Assembly (NCBI GenBank): GCA_021774445.1
Contig: JAJFJA010000078.1
Location: 1-64,000 of the forward strand
Reading direction: 5' to 3'
Origin: Alphaproteobacteria bacterium
GTDB taxonomy: Bacteria; Pseudomonadota; Alphaproteobacteria; UBA6615
Length of the DNA stretch: 64,000 nt
A program made the position numbers and the translations under genes. The notes beneath the pieces were generated by a model. That model saw only the letters and a list, made by a program, of their open reading frames with translations, was not told where the DNA came from and ran no database searches. Below, one piece after another: positions 53,860 through 62,681 of the stretch. Position 1 is the stretch's first letter, and the number at the start of each line of letters is the position of its first letter.

Positions 53860-55302
53860 TTAGTTCGGATAGGCGTTGGGCTTCGCAATCCAATCCCCGT
53901 AGGCGCGTTTTTGCTCCTCCACGCCGACCCGGTCGGTGATGCGATCCCACTCTTCCGCCGCGCGATCCAAGGCTTCTTTCGCATCGTCGCCGCCAAACGC
54001 CGCGGTGATCGCCCGCGTCAGCGACTCTTCATAGGCGAAGGTGTTGCGGATCGACAGGTCGAGCAGGCCCGTTTCCGCGCCGGCTTGCAACGTCGCTAGA
54101 TAGTCTTTCGCGTCCGGCCACAGATTTTGATATTCCGGGCTCTCGAAATGCGAGGTCCGGAACGGGTCCCGCAGCGCAAACGGCAGTTGCACGCGTTCTA
54201 GCGACACCTCGCGGCTGTTGAGCCACTGGGCGAACAGATACGCGGCTTCCTTGTTCTTGCTGTCGCTGGAGACGGCGAGTGAGAAGCCGGCCGCCAATTG
54301 CGGCGCGCCGCCGGGCGGCAACGCATAACCGACTTTGCCGGCCACCTTCGATTCCGGCACGAAGGACAGAATCTCGAAATCGCCATAACCGGCCGACCAA
54401 CGTCCCGGCGGCGGCCACCAGCCCATGATCGCCAGGTCCCCGGCGAGCCAGGCGTTGAGCACTTCGATCGGGCCCCAGGCCTCGGCACCGGGCGGCATGA
54501 ACTCATGCTCGGCGATCCAGCCCTCCACGACGCCGACGCCGATATCGCTGTTGATCGTCGCTTTCATGGTCTCCGCATCGAAGAACTCGCCGCCCTCGAC
54601 CCGGAAGCGTTCCTCGAAATAATAATGGATCAGCCCCGGCGAGCGGATCATCGCCGAACCATAGAAACCGTCATGCGGGCGGTTCTCGGTGAAGTATTGG
54701 GTGATATCCTTGAACTGCGCCCAAGTGTCGGGCGGTGCCAGATCGTAGCCGAACTGCCCCTTGAAGGCCGCCTGATGGGCCGCATCCCCGAACAGGTCCT
54801 TGCGGTAGTACATGATCAGCACATCGCCATCGTCCGGCAGACCATAGATCGTGCCGCGATAGGCCATCTGATTGTCGCGATAGACCGGCGCGATGTCGGC
54901 CAGCTCTTCGCGATAGCCATGCTTGTCAATGAAGTCGTCCAACGGTTCCAACGCGCCCGCCTCGGCAAGGTCGGGAATCCAGGCCGGCACCACATTAAGC
55001 AGATCGAACGCGCCGGTACTGGCCCGATGCTCCGCCAACGTCTTGGTGAACAGCTCGTTGATCGGTACCTCGACCACGTTGATTTTGATCCCGGTCAGTT
55101 CTTCCCAGCGCGGGCCGGAGAAGTTCAACGGGTCGTTGGCTTGCAGCCCGGCTTCCCAGGTGATGTTCAAGGTCGTGCCGGCGAATTGCTTGGCGGCTTC
55201 GACGGCGCGGTCGGCGGCGCTTTGCGCTCCCGCCGGCGCACTCGCGGCAAGCAGCAGCGCCGTCGCGCTGCCGAGTGCCGTGAATAGTGCAGTTTTTTTC
55301 AT
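53860..55302 (-). CDS. Carbohydrate ABC transporter binding protein (extracellular family 1)
   Basis: This 480-residue periplasmic binding protein has a signal peptide (1-26, ending GAQSA). The fold follows SBP_bac_1: an opening strand LNITWEAG, WEELTGIKINVVEVPINELF, FDLLNVVPAWIPDLAEAGAL, and GLPDDGDVLIMYYRKDLFGD. It sets the specificity of the importer; a sugar or sugar acid is expected from the enzymes around it. Its position first among the transport genes suggests the highest expression. Confidence 0.93.
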   Translation of the reverse strand: MKKTALFTALGSATALLLAASAPAGAQSAADRAVEAAKQFAGTTLNITWEAGLQANDPLNFSGPRWEELTGIKINVVEVPINELFTKTLAEHRASTGAFDLLNVVPAWIPDLAEAGALEPLDDFIDKHGYREELADIAPVYRDNQMAYRGTIYGLPDDGDVLIMYYRKDLFGDAAHQAAFKGQFGYDLAPPDTWAQFKDITQYFTENRPHDGFYGSAMIRSPGLIHYYFEERFRVEGGEFFDAETMKATINSDIGVGVVEGWIAEHEFMPPGAEAWGPIEVLNAWLAGDLAIMGWWPPPGRWSAGYGDFEILSFVPESKVAGKVGYALPPGGAPQLAAGFSLAVSSDSKNKEAAYLFAQWLNSREVSLERVQLPFALRDPFRTSHFESPEYQNLWPDAKDYLATLQAGAETGLLDLSIRNTFAYEESLTRAITAAFGGDDAKEALDRAAEEWDRITDRVGVEEQKRAYGDWIAKPNAYPN

Positions 55303-55380
55303 ATGATCCTCCCTATCAGTCCCTTGGCTCTTGGCCGAGCCGATCGCACCGGCGCATCCGGCCGGTTATCCCTCCGCACC

Positions 55381-56427
55381 TCAGCCGAAGCGGCCGCGGT
55401 ACCCTTGGCGTTTGGCCTGCCAGGCCGCATTTTCGGTGATGCCCTTGTTGACGATGCCGGTCGGCACATGGCCGGTCATCAGATCCACCGCCGCCTTCAC
55501 ATCTGCCGCGCCGATGCCGGCGAAGCACTGATCGGTCCAGCACAGCGAGTGCGGCGTCACGATCACATTGTCGAGTTGAAACAGCGGGTCGTCGGCGCTC
55601 GATGGTTCCTCGGCGAAGACGTCCAAGCCGGCGCCGGCGATGCGGCGCGCTTGCAGCGCTTCGGTCAGCGCCGCCTGGTCGACGATCGGGCCGCGCGCGG
55701 TGTTGATCAGATAGGCCGTCGGTTTCATCAGCTTGAGCAAGTCGGCGTTCACCAGGCCTTCGGTCGCGTCGCTGAGCGGGCAGTTCACGGCGACCACATC
55801 GGCGTCCTGGAAAAGCCTTTCGACGCTTACCAGTTCCACGCCCAGCTGTTGCGCGACCGTCGCATCGGCATAGGGGTCATGGGCCAGGAAGTTCATGCCC
55901 AAAGGGGTCGCCAGCCGAAACATCTCGGCGCCGATATTGCCGATCCCCAACGAGCCGAGCGTCAAGCCGACCACCCCGACGCCCATATGGTCGGCCCGTT
56001 TTGCCCAGCCCTCGGGGCCGCTGCGGGTCAGGTGATCCTTGGTGAGCAGCTTGCCCGTGAGCGCCAGCATCATGGTCAGGATCGCCACGGCCACCGGCCG
56101 CTGCACCCCGGTCGGCGTGATCACCAGTGCGACATCGTTGGCATCGCACGCCGCCACATCCACATTGTCGTAACCGACGCCGAAGCGCGCCACCATGGCC
56201 AGCTTCCCGTCGCCGGGGAAACTATCCGCGGTGAACTGGCCGCCCAGCAGGATCAGCGCGTCATACCCCGCCATCGCGGACGCGGGCACGACGCCCTTCT
56301 CCAGCGGCACATAAGCCCAATCGATCGCCGGGTTATCGTCGAGCGGGCGCAGATCGAAGGACGGGTAGGCCGGGCTCCCGTCGGGGCGCTGGAAGTCGGC
56401 GCTCAGCGCCAGCCGGAACTGATCCAT
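55381..56427 (-). CDS. D-isomer-specific 2-hydroxyacid dehydrogenase
   Basis: This 348-residue NAD(P)-dependent dehydrogenase has the substrate-side GRFGVGYDN-like segment (ARFGVGYDNVDVAACDANDV), the nucleotide loop LGSLGIGNIGAEM, the catalytic Arg in INTARGPIVD, the Glu in DVFAEEP, and the catalytic His in VTPHSLCWTDQ. ATG 56427 has GGGAGG upstream and starts the family core; the frame remains open upstream into the aldolase gene. The enzyme probably interconverts a 2-hydroxy- and 2-oxo-acid in the same pathway as the aldolase. Confidence 0.9.
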   Translation of the reverse strand: MDQFRLALSADFQRPDGSPAYPSFDLRPLDDNPAIDWAYVPLEKGVVPASAMAGYDALILLGGQFTADSFPGDGKLAMVARFGVGYDNVDVAACDANDVALVITPTGVQRPVAVAILTMMLALTGKLLTKDHLTRSGPEGWAKRADHMGVGVVGLTLGSLGIGNIGAEMFRLATPLGMNFLAHDPYADATVAQQLGVELVSVERLFQDADVVAVNCPLSDATEGLVNADLLKLMKPTAYLINTARGPIVDQAALTEALQARRIAGAGLDVFAEEPSSADDPLFQLDNVIVTPHSLCWTDQCFAGIGAADVKAAVDLMTGHVPTGIVNKGITENAAWQAKRQGYRGRFG

Positions 56428-56443
56428 GGCGGCCTCCCTTTCC

Positions 56444-57247
56444 TCAGCGCTTGCCGGTCCGCTTTCGCGCGGCGGCCTTGGCCACTCGAGCGCGTATATC
56501 GGCGACCCCTGACGACAGCGCGGCTTGCAACAGCCAGATGTCGCCGGAGTAGCATATGAAATCGCAACCCGCCGCATGTAGTTTGGCGCATTCCTCCGCC
56601 GATGCCGCCAGGCGGCCCACCGGTTTCTTATGCTTCCGTGACGCTTCCATGACCCGGGCAATCGCCGTGTTGAATTTGCGGCTGGTGAATTGTCCTGGAA
56701 TGCCAAGCGAGCAGCTCAGGTCGAAATGGCCGACCCACAGGCAGTTGACGTTTTTGAGCGCGGCAATCTCGAAGACGTTCTCCACCCCTTCCGCCGTCTC
56801 GATCAAGGGGACCAAGGCCGTCTTGGCATTGGCGTTGGCGAGGCTCTCGATGACCGGGCCGGGGGCGTAATCGTCATGCGCGATGCCTAGCGCCACGCCG
56901 CGGCCGCCCTCGGGCACATATTTCATATAGTCGATGATTCGCTGCGCTTCCGCCGCCGACGCCATCATCGGCGGCACCAGCCCCTGCGCGCCGACATCGA
57001 GACAGCGCGCGATATGGTGATAGGCCTTCGACGGCGGCCGCACGACGCTGGCGATCCCCACGTCATGCAGGTTGCGCAGGATGGCTTTCAGCGTTTCGAA
57101 ACTAAAGCCGCTGTGCTCCATGTCGACGAAGGCGTAGTCGCAATCCGCTGCCTTCAGCATGCGACCAATGCCCGGCGTCGCGAACTCGCCGAGATAGGTT
57201 CCGACTTTCAGCCCGCGGCGTTTGACGAGCTCGCGAAATCCCCCCAT
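56444..57247 (-). CDS. HpcH/HpaI-family class II aldolase
   Basis: This 267-residue metal-dependent aldolase splits 2-oxo-3-deoxy-type or 4-hydroxy-2-oxo acids to pyruvate plus an aldehyde. Family features are the metal and base region FVDMEHSGFSFETLKAIL, VRPPSKAYHHIARCLDVGAQ, GLVPPMMASAAEA, LIETAEGVENVFEIA, and VGHFDLSCSLGIPGQF. Start ATG 57247 has a G-rich site upstream. It is the first gene of the six-gene leftward unit; only 16 bases separate it from the dehydrogenase gene. Confidence 0.92.
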   Translation of the reverse strand: MGGFRELVKRRGLKVGTYLGEFATPGIGRMLKAADCDYAFVDMEHSGFSFETLKAILRNLHDVGIASVVRPPSKAYHHIARCLDVGAQGLVPPMMASAAEAQRIIDYMKYVPEGGRGVALGIAHDDYAPGPVIESLANANAKTALVPLIETAEGVENVFEIAALKNVNCLWVGHFDLSCSLGIPGQFTSRKFNTAIARVMEASRKHKKPVGRLAASAEECAKLHAAGCDFICYSGDIWLLQAALSSGVADIRARVAKAAARKRTGKR

Positions 57248-57368
57248 GGCCCACCCCCTATTTTTTTGGGCGCCGGAACCGATTTCGGTTTGAGCATCGG
57301 CACGACGCGGGATCGTCAGTTGGGCACGTAATAACCATACCGGCAATCCGGGCTCTCCGCAATAATGA

Positions 57369-57378
57369 GATGATCATC
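57369..57378. promoter_or_regulatory. Palindrome in the divergent aldolase/NanR-like promoter region
   Basis: GATGATCATC is a perfect 10-bp palindrome midway between the two divergent starts. A GGTATGG-type sequence (minus strand, about 57335-57341) lies nearby and resembles the GGTATA half-sites of NanR. Either could bind the GntR-type regulator encoded next door. Confidence 0.3.
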
Positions 57379-57460
57379 ATGCCAGTTGCTGGTAGGATGT
57401 AACGAGGTTACGACGTTGTGCCGTCGGTCCTGGATGATCTCGTAAGGCAGCGGGAGGACA

Positions 57461-58198
57461 ATGTCGGTTACCAAATCCGATCCCATACCGCGTCGAAAAC
57501 TCTATCAGGAGGTCGCCGACAGGCTGCGCGAGCGGATCGAGCGCGGCGAGTTCGCGCCCGGGCAGCAACTGCCGTCGGAGCGCGAGCTTATGGCGCTGCA
57601 CGGCGTCGGTCGTCCGGCCGTTCGCGAAGCCATGCTGACCCTTGAGCGCATGGGCATGATCTCGATCACCCACGGCGAACGCGCCCGCGTGCGCAAGCCC
57701 ACGGCCCAGACGGTGATCGATCAGATTGCCGAAACCGCCCGCCATATGTTGCTGACCTCGCCCGACGCGCTGCACCACCTCAAGGAGGCCCGTCTCTCGT
57801 TCGAGGTCGGCATCGTGCGCACCGCTGCGGAACGCCGCACGGCAGCGGATTTGGCGCACCTTGCGCAGGCCTTGGAGGCCCACCGCGAGGCCATGCGCAA
57901 AGGCAAGGGTTTCCTCGAAAAGGACATGGCCTTCCATCGCGCGATCATCGCCATCGCCAATAATCCGATTTACGACGCGATCTGCCAGGCGATGCTGCAG
58001 TGGCTCGCCGAGTTCCATAAGGACCTGCTACGCCTGCCCGGTGCCGAAGATCTGACGATTACCGAACATACGCAGATCTATGACCGCATCGCCGCCCGCG
58101 ATCCCGACGGCGCGGCCCAGGCGATGACGGATCATCTAAACCGGGCAAACGAGAAATATCGGCAATTCGAAGCGCCGCGGGATATCACCGGCGGTTAG
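57461..58198 (+). CDS. GntR-family regulator resembling NanR
   Basis: This 245-residue FadR-subfamily regulator has a winged helix at about 12-85 with LPSERELMALHGVGRPAVRE and a wing with SITHGERARVRKP. A helical ligand domain (about 95-235) has the metal-binding His/Asp pattern EKDMAFHRAIIAIANNPIY. Across the DNA-binding domain it agrees with E. coli NanR, the sialic-acid regulator, but no sialic-acid genes are present. Its likely effector is a sugar acid of this locus. GGGAGGAC precedes the ATG. Confidence 0.9.
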   Translation: MSVTKSDPIPRRKLYQEVADRLRERIERGEFAPGQQLPSERELMALHGVGRPAVREAMLTLERMGMISITHGERARVRKPTAQTVIDQIAETARHMLLTSPDALHHLKEARLSFEVGIVRTAAERRTAADLAHLAQALEAHREAMRKGKGFLEKDMAFHRAIIAIANNPIYDAICQAMLQWLAEFHKDLLRLPGAEDLTITEHTQIYDRIAARDPDGAAQAMTDHLNRANEKYRQFEAPRDITGG

Positions 58199-58231
58199 CG
58201 AATATGCCGGTCTGAACGAGGGAGGACGTTG

Positions 58232-60196
58232 ATGAGTCAGGTTGATCGGGCCATTGCCCTTTTCGGCACCGCTGAGCCCCTTGAGGCGCCGCGAGTCATC
58301 ACCGCCGGGCCGTTGACCTTGGAGCTCGAGGCCGGCGCCCTGCGGCACATCACCTTCGACGGCGTTGAAGTACTGCGCGGGGTCGCCTTCCTTATTCGTA
58401 ACGTCGGTTGGGGCACCTACCGGCCGGAAATAGCCAATCTTCAGGTCAGTCAGGATACCGCCGGTTTTGTGGCGACATACGACGCCCGCTGCGCCGACGA
58501 TAGCCAAGCGTTCAGCTACCACGCCGACATCACCTACACCGTCGATGACGGCTTGTTGTTTTCGGTCACCGGTCAGGCCGACGGGCCGTTCCACACCAAC
58601 CGCCTCGGCTTTGTCGTCCTGCATCCACTCGCCGGCATCGCCGGCGCCCCGGTGCACGTCACCCATGTCGACGGCACGACAGCGGAAAGCCGCTTTCCAC
58701 TCCATGTCAGTCCGGCCCAACCGATCTTCGATATTCGCGCCCTGCGGCACCAGGTCCGGCCCGGCGTGTGGGCCACCTGCACTATGACCGGTGATGCCTA
58801 TGAGATGGAGGACCAGCGCAACTGGACCGACGCCTCCTTCAAGACCTACATCCGGCCGCTGTCGAAACCGCTGCCCTATACGGTCGATAGCGAAGACGCG
58901 GTCGTCCAGACCATCGCACTGACCTTCGAGACCGCGGCGGACCGTCCTCCAGCCACCGCGACCGACGGCGACATTGCACTGACCTTCGAGGCGGCCGACG
59001 CCGGTGTCCTGCCCAAGATTGGCCTCGCGCTGTCGCCCGAGGTCGTGCCGGCTGCCCGCGCCGCGCTCCCCGTGCTCCGCCAACTCGGCCCGCAATTTCT
59101 GATTTGTCGGTACGACGCGCGACGGGACGCGGGCGCGCTGGCGGACTACCGGCAGCTCGCCGAAGATCTCGAGGCGACGGTGACCCTGGAGTTGATTCTA
59201 CCGGCCGAGGATGCGCCCACCGCCGAAGCGACTGCCGCCGCGACGGCCGTGACCGCCGCCGGGCTCGACCCGGAGTCGGTATCGGTGTGTCCCGCCCCTC
59301 TGCTCATGAGTTACCAGCCCGATGCCGTCTGGCCCGACATTCCCCCCTTGTCGGCGTTCTACAGCGCTGCCCGCGCGGCTTTCCCCGCCACCGCGATCGG
59401 TGGCGGCATGTTGAGCTACTTTACCGAACTCAATCGCTGCTGGCCGCCCGCAGATAGCCTCGACTACGTCACCCATACCACTTGTGCCACCGTCCATGAC
59501 GCCGACGATCGTGCCGTCATGGAAACGCTTGAGGCTCTGCCCTATGCCATCGCAACCACCAGGGCCAAACTCGGCGCCTTGGATTATCGCATCGGGCCCA
59601 GCGCCATCGGCATGCGCCATAACCCTTACGGCGCCGATGTCGCGCCCAATCCCGACGACCGACGGGTCGCCATGGCGCGCAACGAACCCCGCCATCGCGG
59701 CCTGTTCGGCGCCGCCTGGACCCTGGCCTATGCCGCGGCTGCGGCGCGCGGCGGCATCACCGCCCTGACGCTAGCCGCGCCCGTCGGGCCCTTCGGCGTA
59801 ATCCACGATCCGACTTGGTCGGCCGCTTTTTACGACCGGCAAGACACCAGGAGCGTCTATCCGCTGTATCATGTGCTGGCCGCCCTCGCCGCCGCTGCCG
59901 GACGACCGCGGATCTCGTTGTTGTCGACGGCGCCAAGCCAAATTGAGGCAATCGCCTGGCATGCCGACGACCACATTGCCTGTTGGCTAGCCAACTTGAC
60001 CGGGAACACGGTCTCGGTAGATCTTACGGCGCTGCCCGGCGCGCCGCTCTCCTGCGTCCTGTTGGACGAAGACAGTTTCGTCGCCGCCTCGACCCGCCCG
60101 GATTATTTCACCGCGCCATCCTCCGCGCCGGTTCCCGATGGCAAAATCGCCCTTAGGCCCTATGCTGTTGCGGCGCTGCATTTATCGAACGGCTAG
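58232..60196 (+). CDS. Probable sugar-acid lactonase resembling D-apionate lactonase (ApnL)
   Basis: This 654-residue cytoplasmic protein appears to have three parts. An N-terminal beta-rich domain (about 15-260) includes VEVLRGVAFLIRNVGWGTYR, RLGFVVLHPLAGIAG and EMEDQRNWTDASFKTYIRPL. A TIM-barrel-like middle (about 265-540) follows, then a C-terminal beta domain (about 560-654). This layout and the EMEDQRNWTDASFKTY segment match what is known of D-apionate lactonases, which open the lactone of the branched sugar acid apionate. I recognised it from memory only. The neighbours lack the usual apionate enzymes, so the true substrate may be a related lactone or sugar acid. ATG 58232 has GGGAGGA upstream. 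Confidence 0.65.
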   Translation: MSQVDRAIALFGTAEPLEAPRVITAGPLTLELEAGALRHITFDGVEVLRGVAFLIRNVGWGTYRPEIANLQVSQDTAGFVATYDARCADDSQAFSYHADITYTVDDGLLFSVTGQADGPFHTNRLGFVVLHPLAGIAGAPVHVTHVDGTTAESRFPLHVSPAQPIFDIRALRHQVRPGVWATCTMTGDAYEMEDQRNWTDASFKTYIRPLSKPLPYTVDSEDAVVQTIALTFETAADRPPATATDGDIALTFEAADAGVLPKIGLALSPEVVPAARAALPVLRQLGPQFLICRYDARRDAGALADYRQLAEDLEATVTLELILPAEDAPTAEATAAATAVTAAGLDPESVSVCPAPLLMSYQPDAVWPDIPPLSAFYSAARAAFPATAIGGGMLSYFTELNRCWPPADSLDYVTHTTCATVHDADDRAVMETLEALPYAIATTRAKLGALDYRIGPSAIGMRHNPYGADVAPNPDDRRVAMARNEPRHRGLFGAAWTLAYAAAAARGGITALTLAAPVGPFGVIHDPTWSAAFYDRQDTRSVYPLYHVLAALAAAAGRPRISLLSTAPSQIEAIAWHADDHIACWLANLTGNTVSVDLTALPGAPLSCVLLDEDSFVAASTRPDYFTAPSSAPVPDGKIALRPYAVAALHLSNG

Positions 60197-60202
60197 CGAA
60201 TC

Positions 60203-60628
60203 ATGAGCGACCAGTGGCAATACCAAGTCCGCATAAATCTCGAGGAGGACAGCGCCCGGGCGGCGCGGCAGAGTCCGGACGCGCCGTCGCTTAAGCCGCT
60301 GACCGATATCCTCGGCCGTCATGACGCGGCCCCGATATGCCAGTACGACGCTTTCGCCGGCTACGTCGCCGAGGCGGAAGCTCAGGGCATCGAAAATTAC
60401 CCGCTGTATGAATGGACCAAGGTGACGATCGAAAATCCTGCCAAACAGGCGAAATACCTGCTCTCGTTCACCCTCTATGTCGGCGGCGACGAGGTTTATG
60501 CCAAGCACAAGGCCGACGCGTTGCTGGCCGAGCTGGAACCCTTGGTCGGCGGCGGCATTGTCACCAAGCTATCGAAATACGACACCAACCCAGCCAATAA
60601 CCCCCAACCGCCGGCACAAAAAGGATGA
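60203..60628 (+). CDS. Hypothetical 141-residue protein after the lactonase-like gene
   Basis: This unrecognised protein begins MSDQWQYQVRINLEEDSARA and contains SLKPLTDILGRHDAAPICQY, an aromatic section FAGYVAEAEAQGIENYPLYE, and a beta-strand pair WTKVTIENPAKQAKYLLSF. It ends in a Pro/Asn-rich tail. There is no signal peptide and no membrane segment. It lies 6 bases after the lactonase-like gene, so it should belong to the same pathway. Confidence 0.7.
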   Translation: MSDQWQYQVRINLEEDSARAARQSPDAPSLKPLTDILGRHDAAPICQYDAFAGYVAEAEAQGIENYPLYEWTKVTIENPAKQAKYLLSFTLYVGGDEVYAKHKADALLAELEPLVGGGIVTKLSKYDTNPANNPQPPAQKG

Positions 60629-60662
60629 CCGTCCATCTTCGCCTCGGTGGGGGATTACCTGC

Positions 60663-61241
60663 CTAAAGACTCTCGATTTCAGCTTTCGCCATAGCCGCCG
60701 TATTGCCTAGACCCGCGCGCATCAGGTCTAGGATAAGCTCGCTCGCCGTCATCCTCGGCGATTCGTAATCAAGTCTCATTTTGCGCAGGGCGGCCACAGC
60801 ATGTGATGGATAGAGTTCGAATGTGCTTGCGAGAAACTGATCGGCGGTCACTGCCTCGGTATCGTATTCTTTCAAGATCGCGAGCGGAAAGTCCTTCACG
60901 TTCTCAGTAATGATGTGTTGAGCGCCGGCTTGGATAGCGGCGGCTAAGACGTGCCTGTCCCCCTCGTCCGGTAGTTCGAGGGACGGAACCAGGGAGTCGT
61001 GCCCCTCGATTATCGCCTCGGGGAACGCCCGTGCCATCGCCGCGACTTGGGCGTGGACGCTTTTCTCTAGCTGGGGCTTATTTCGCAGCAGGCTGCGAGT
61101 CCACTCGTCCAGAATTTGCGCCGACCATCGTGCGCGATAGAGTCCAGCCTCCGCAAATCGCAGTAGAACGTCTCGAACCCGAAACGGATACAGCACGTTC
61201 GCGTCCAATACGACGACAAACCGATCGGCGACATTGCTCAT
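60663..61241 (-). CDS. PIN-domain toxin (ribonuclease)
   Basis: This 192-residue PIN-fold protein has the first catalytic Asp in VVVLDANVLYPFRVRD, Glu in LDEWTRSLLRNKP, and the later acidic site LPDEGDRHVLAAAI with HIITENVKDFP. It should cut RNA with Mg ions. Its start overlaps the antitoxin stop by 4 bases, the usual order antitoxin-toxin. The C-terminal 60 residues extend past the core PIN domain, as in the larger PIN subgroup paired with excisionase-type antitoxins. Confidence 0.9.
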   Translation of the reverse strand: MSNVADRFVVVLDANVLYPFRVRDVLLRFAEAGLYRARWSAQILDEWTRSLLRNKPQLEKSVHAQVAAMARAFPEAIIEGHDSLVPSLELPDEGDRHVLAAAIQAGAQHIITENVKDFPLAILKEYDTEAVTADQFLASTFELYPSHAVAALRKMRLDYESPRMTASELILDLMRAGLGNTAAMAKAEIESL

Positions 61242-61684
61242 CCCGCATCATATTCCTGACCGAGATTCTGCAGTTCCTTTAAGGCGTCGGAGCGAGCGTC
61301 GCCGCGACGCGCCATATAGGTGAGGAGGTCATCGGCCTTCACCCTGCGATGCGATCCGACCATGCGGTAATTGATTTCCCCGGATTCAAGCAGCTTCGTC
61401 AGAAATGGGCGAGACACATTCAGTAGGTCTGCCGCCTTCTGAGTCGTCAACTCGGCACTGTAGGGTACCAGGGTAACCATCTCCCCTCTCGCGACATGGG
61501 CAAGCAGATCGAGCATGAGCGCGCCGATCGCCGGCGGCAGTTCAATTTGAACCTCCGCGCCGTCTTCAACCACATTCAGCCGCAGTGAACCCGATTCGGT
61601 CAGAGAACGACCCAAGGCCGTCGTCGCCTCGGATGCTTTTTTCGTTTCATCCGGCGTTGGAAGGCGCTTGGACAATGTTTCCAT
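61238..61684 (-). CDS. Excisionase-type HTH antitoxin
   Basis: This 148-residue protein has a helical N-terminus and an acidic middle (LNVVEDGAEVQIELPPAIGA). A MerR/excisionase-like helix-turn-helix covers about 85-140 (LTTQKAADLLNVSRPFLTKL, then NYRMVGSHRRVKADDLLTYM). It should neutralise the PIN toxin and repress the pair. ATG 61684 has GGAGGGAAC upstream; the frame stays open further upstream through the repeat array, which is not coding. Confidence 0.88.
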   Translation of the reverse strand: METLSKRLPTPDETKKASEATTALGRSLTESGSLRLNVVEDGAEVQIELPPAIGALMLDLLAHVARGEMVTLVPYSAELTTQKAADLLNVSRPFLTKLLESGEINYRMVGSHRRVKADDLLTYMARRGDARSDALKELQNLGQEYDAG

Positions 61685-61742
61685 AGTTCCCTCCTCGATA
61701 GGAGGCGCGTGCGCGCCTGCTATTACATGTAGCGTCAAAGTC

Positions 61743-61787
61743 GAATAAACACAATAAGTGAAATAAACGAAATAAGTGAAATAAACG
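61743..61787. repeat. Array of five 9-bp units upstream of the toxin-antitoxin genes
   Basis: On the plus strand the units read GAATAAACA, CAATAAGTG, AAATAAACG, AAATAAGTG and AAATAAACG. The alternating pattern makes an 18-bp period. It lies 59-103 bases before the antitoxin start in an AT-rich patch inside high-GC DNA, and may be the operator bound by the antitoxin or a simple-sequence tract. Confidence 0.85.
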
Positions 61788-61871
61788 AAAATGGCGTATC
61801 GACCCCTAGATTCGGTACCAAAGTCGTCTGACACCCCCAGATCTCGCGTCTTGGTCTAAAGAAGTAGGTGC

Positions 61872-62681
61872 TTAGACACGCCAACCGAGCACGCGCTTTT
61901 CCACCAGACCCAGCAGTGAACTGACACCGACCCCCAGTATCGAGAGAATCGTCACCCCGACGAACAGCCGCTCCAGATCGTACAGCGAGCCGGCCTCGAG
62001 GATATAGGCGCCGACGCCGAATTCCGCACCGAGCATCTCTGCCGCGACCAGCAGGATGATGGCGATGGCGAAACTTACCCGCAGCCCGGAGAGGATGCCC
62101 GGCATCGCCCCGGGCAGCACGATTTTGCGCACAATTGAAAACCAAGACAGCCCGAAGCTTTGCCCCATGCGGATCAGCGATCGATCCACATTATCGACGG
62201 CACCATAGGTGGCGACGACGGTCGGGGTGAAGGTGCCCAACGCGATCAGCGCGTATTTCGAGCCTTCGTCGATTCCGAACCAGATGACGAACAGCGGCAG
62301 CAGGGCGATTTTCGGGATCGGGAAGATTGCCGCGACCAGCGGCACCAAGGCGGCCCGGATATAGGACAGCAAGGCGATGAAAACGCCGACGGCGATCCCC
62401 GCCGCCGCCCCCGCCGCGGCTCCGACCGCCAGCCGGGTGAGGGAAGGCAGTAGATGCTGCCACAACAAGCCGCTCTCCCACAGCGTGATGAACGTCGCCA
62501 ACACGTCGGAGGGCCGCGGCATGGTGAGGTTCGAGATGAACCCCGCCCGCGTACCATATTCCGCGAACGCGATCAGGGCCGCGAAAACCAACGGGCCGAC
62601 CCAGCGCATGGTTTTCGGCGCGAAACCGCCACCGCGAAACGCCACGGGTCGGCGGGCCGTGTTCAGCGTCGCTTCAGACAC
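61872..62681 (-). CDS. NitT/TauT-type ABC transporter permease
   Basis: This 269-residue permease has about six membrane segments, the first at 26-44. The coupling motif is RMGQSFGLSWFSIVRKIVLP near 170-190, and the family ending GVGAYILEAGSLYDLERLFVG is present. Substrates of this class are small oxyanions, sulfonates, pyrimidines or related organic acids. Its start overlaps the end of the ATPase gene by 8 bases. Confidence 0.92.
   Translation of the reverse strand: MSEATLNTARRPVAFRGGGFAPKTMRWVGPLVFAALIAFAEYGTRAGFISNLTMPRPSDVLATFITLWESGLLWQHLLPSLTRLAVGAAAGAAAGIAVGVFIALLSYIRAALVPLVAAIFPIPKIALLPLFVIWFGIDEGSKYALIALGTFTPTVVATYGAVDNVDRSLIRMGQSFGLSWFSIVRKIVLPGAMPGILSGLRVSFAIAIILLVAAEMLGAEFGVGAYILEAGSLYDLERLFVGVTILSILGVGVSSLLGLVEKRVLGWRV

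Noticed and set aside
57461..58198. Sialic-acid (nan) regulon suggested by the NanR-like regulator
   Set aside because: No N-acetylneuraminate lyase, ManNAc kinase or epimerase genes are nearby; the enzymes present fit sugar-acid breakdown better.
61685..61834. Upstream extension of the antitoxin frame through the 9-bp repeats
   Set aside because: It would encode a repetitive Phe/Tyr-rich stretch (FVYFTYFVYFTY) and ignores the strong ribosome site before 61684.
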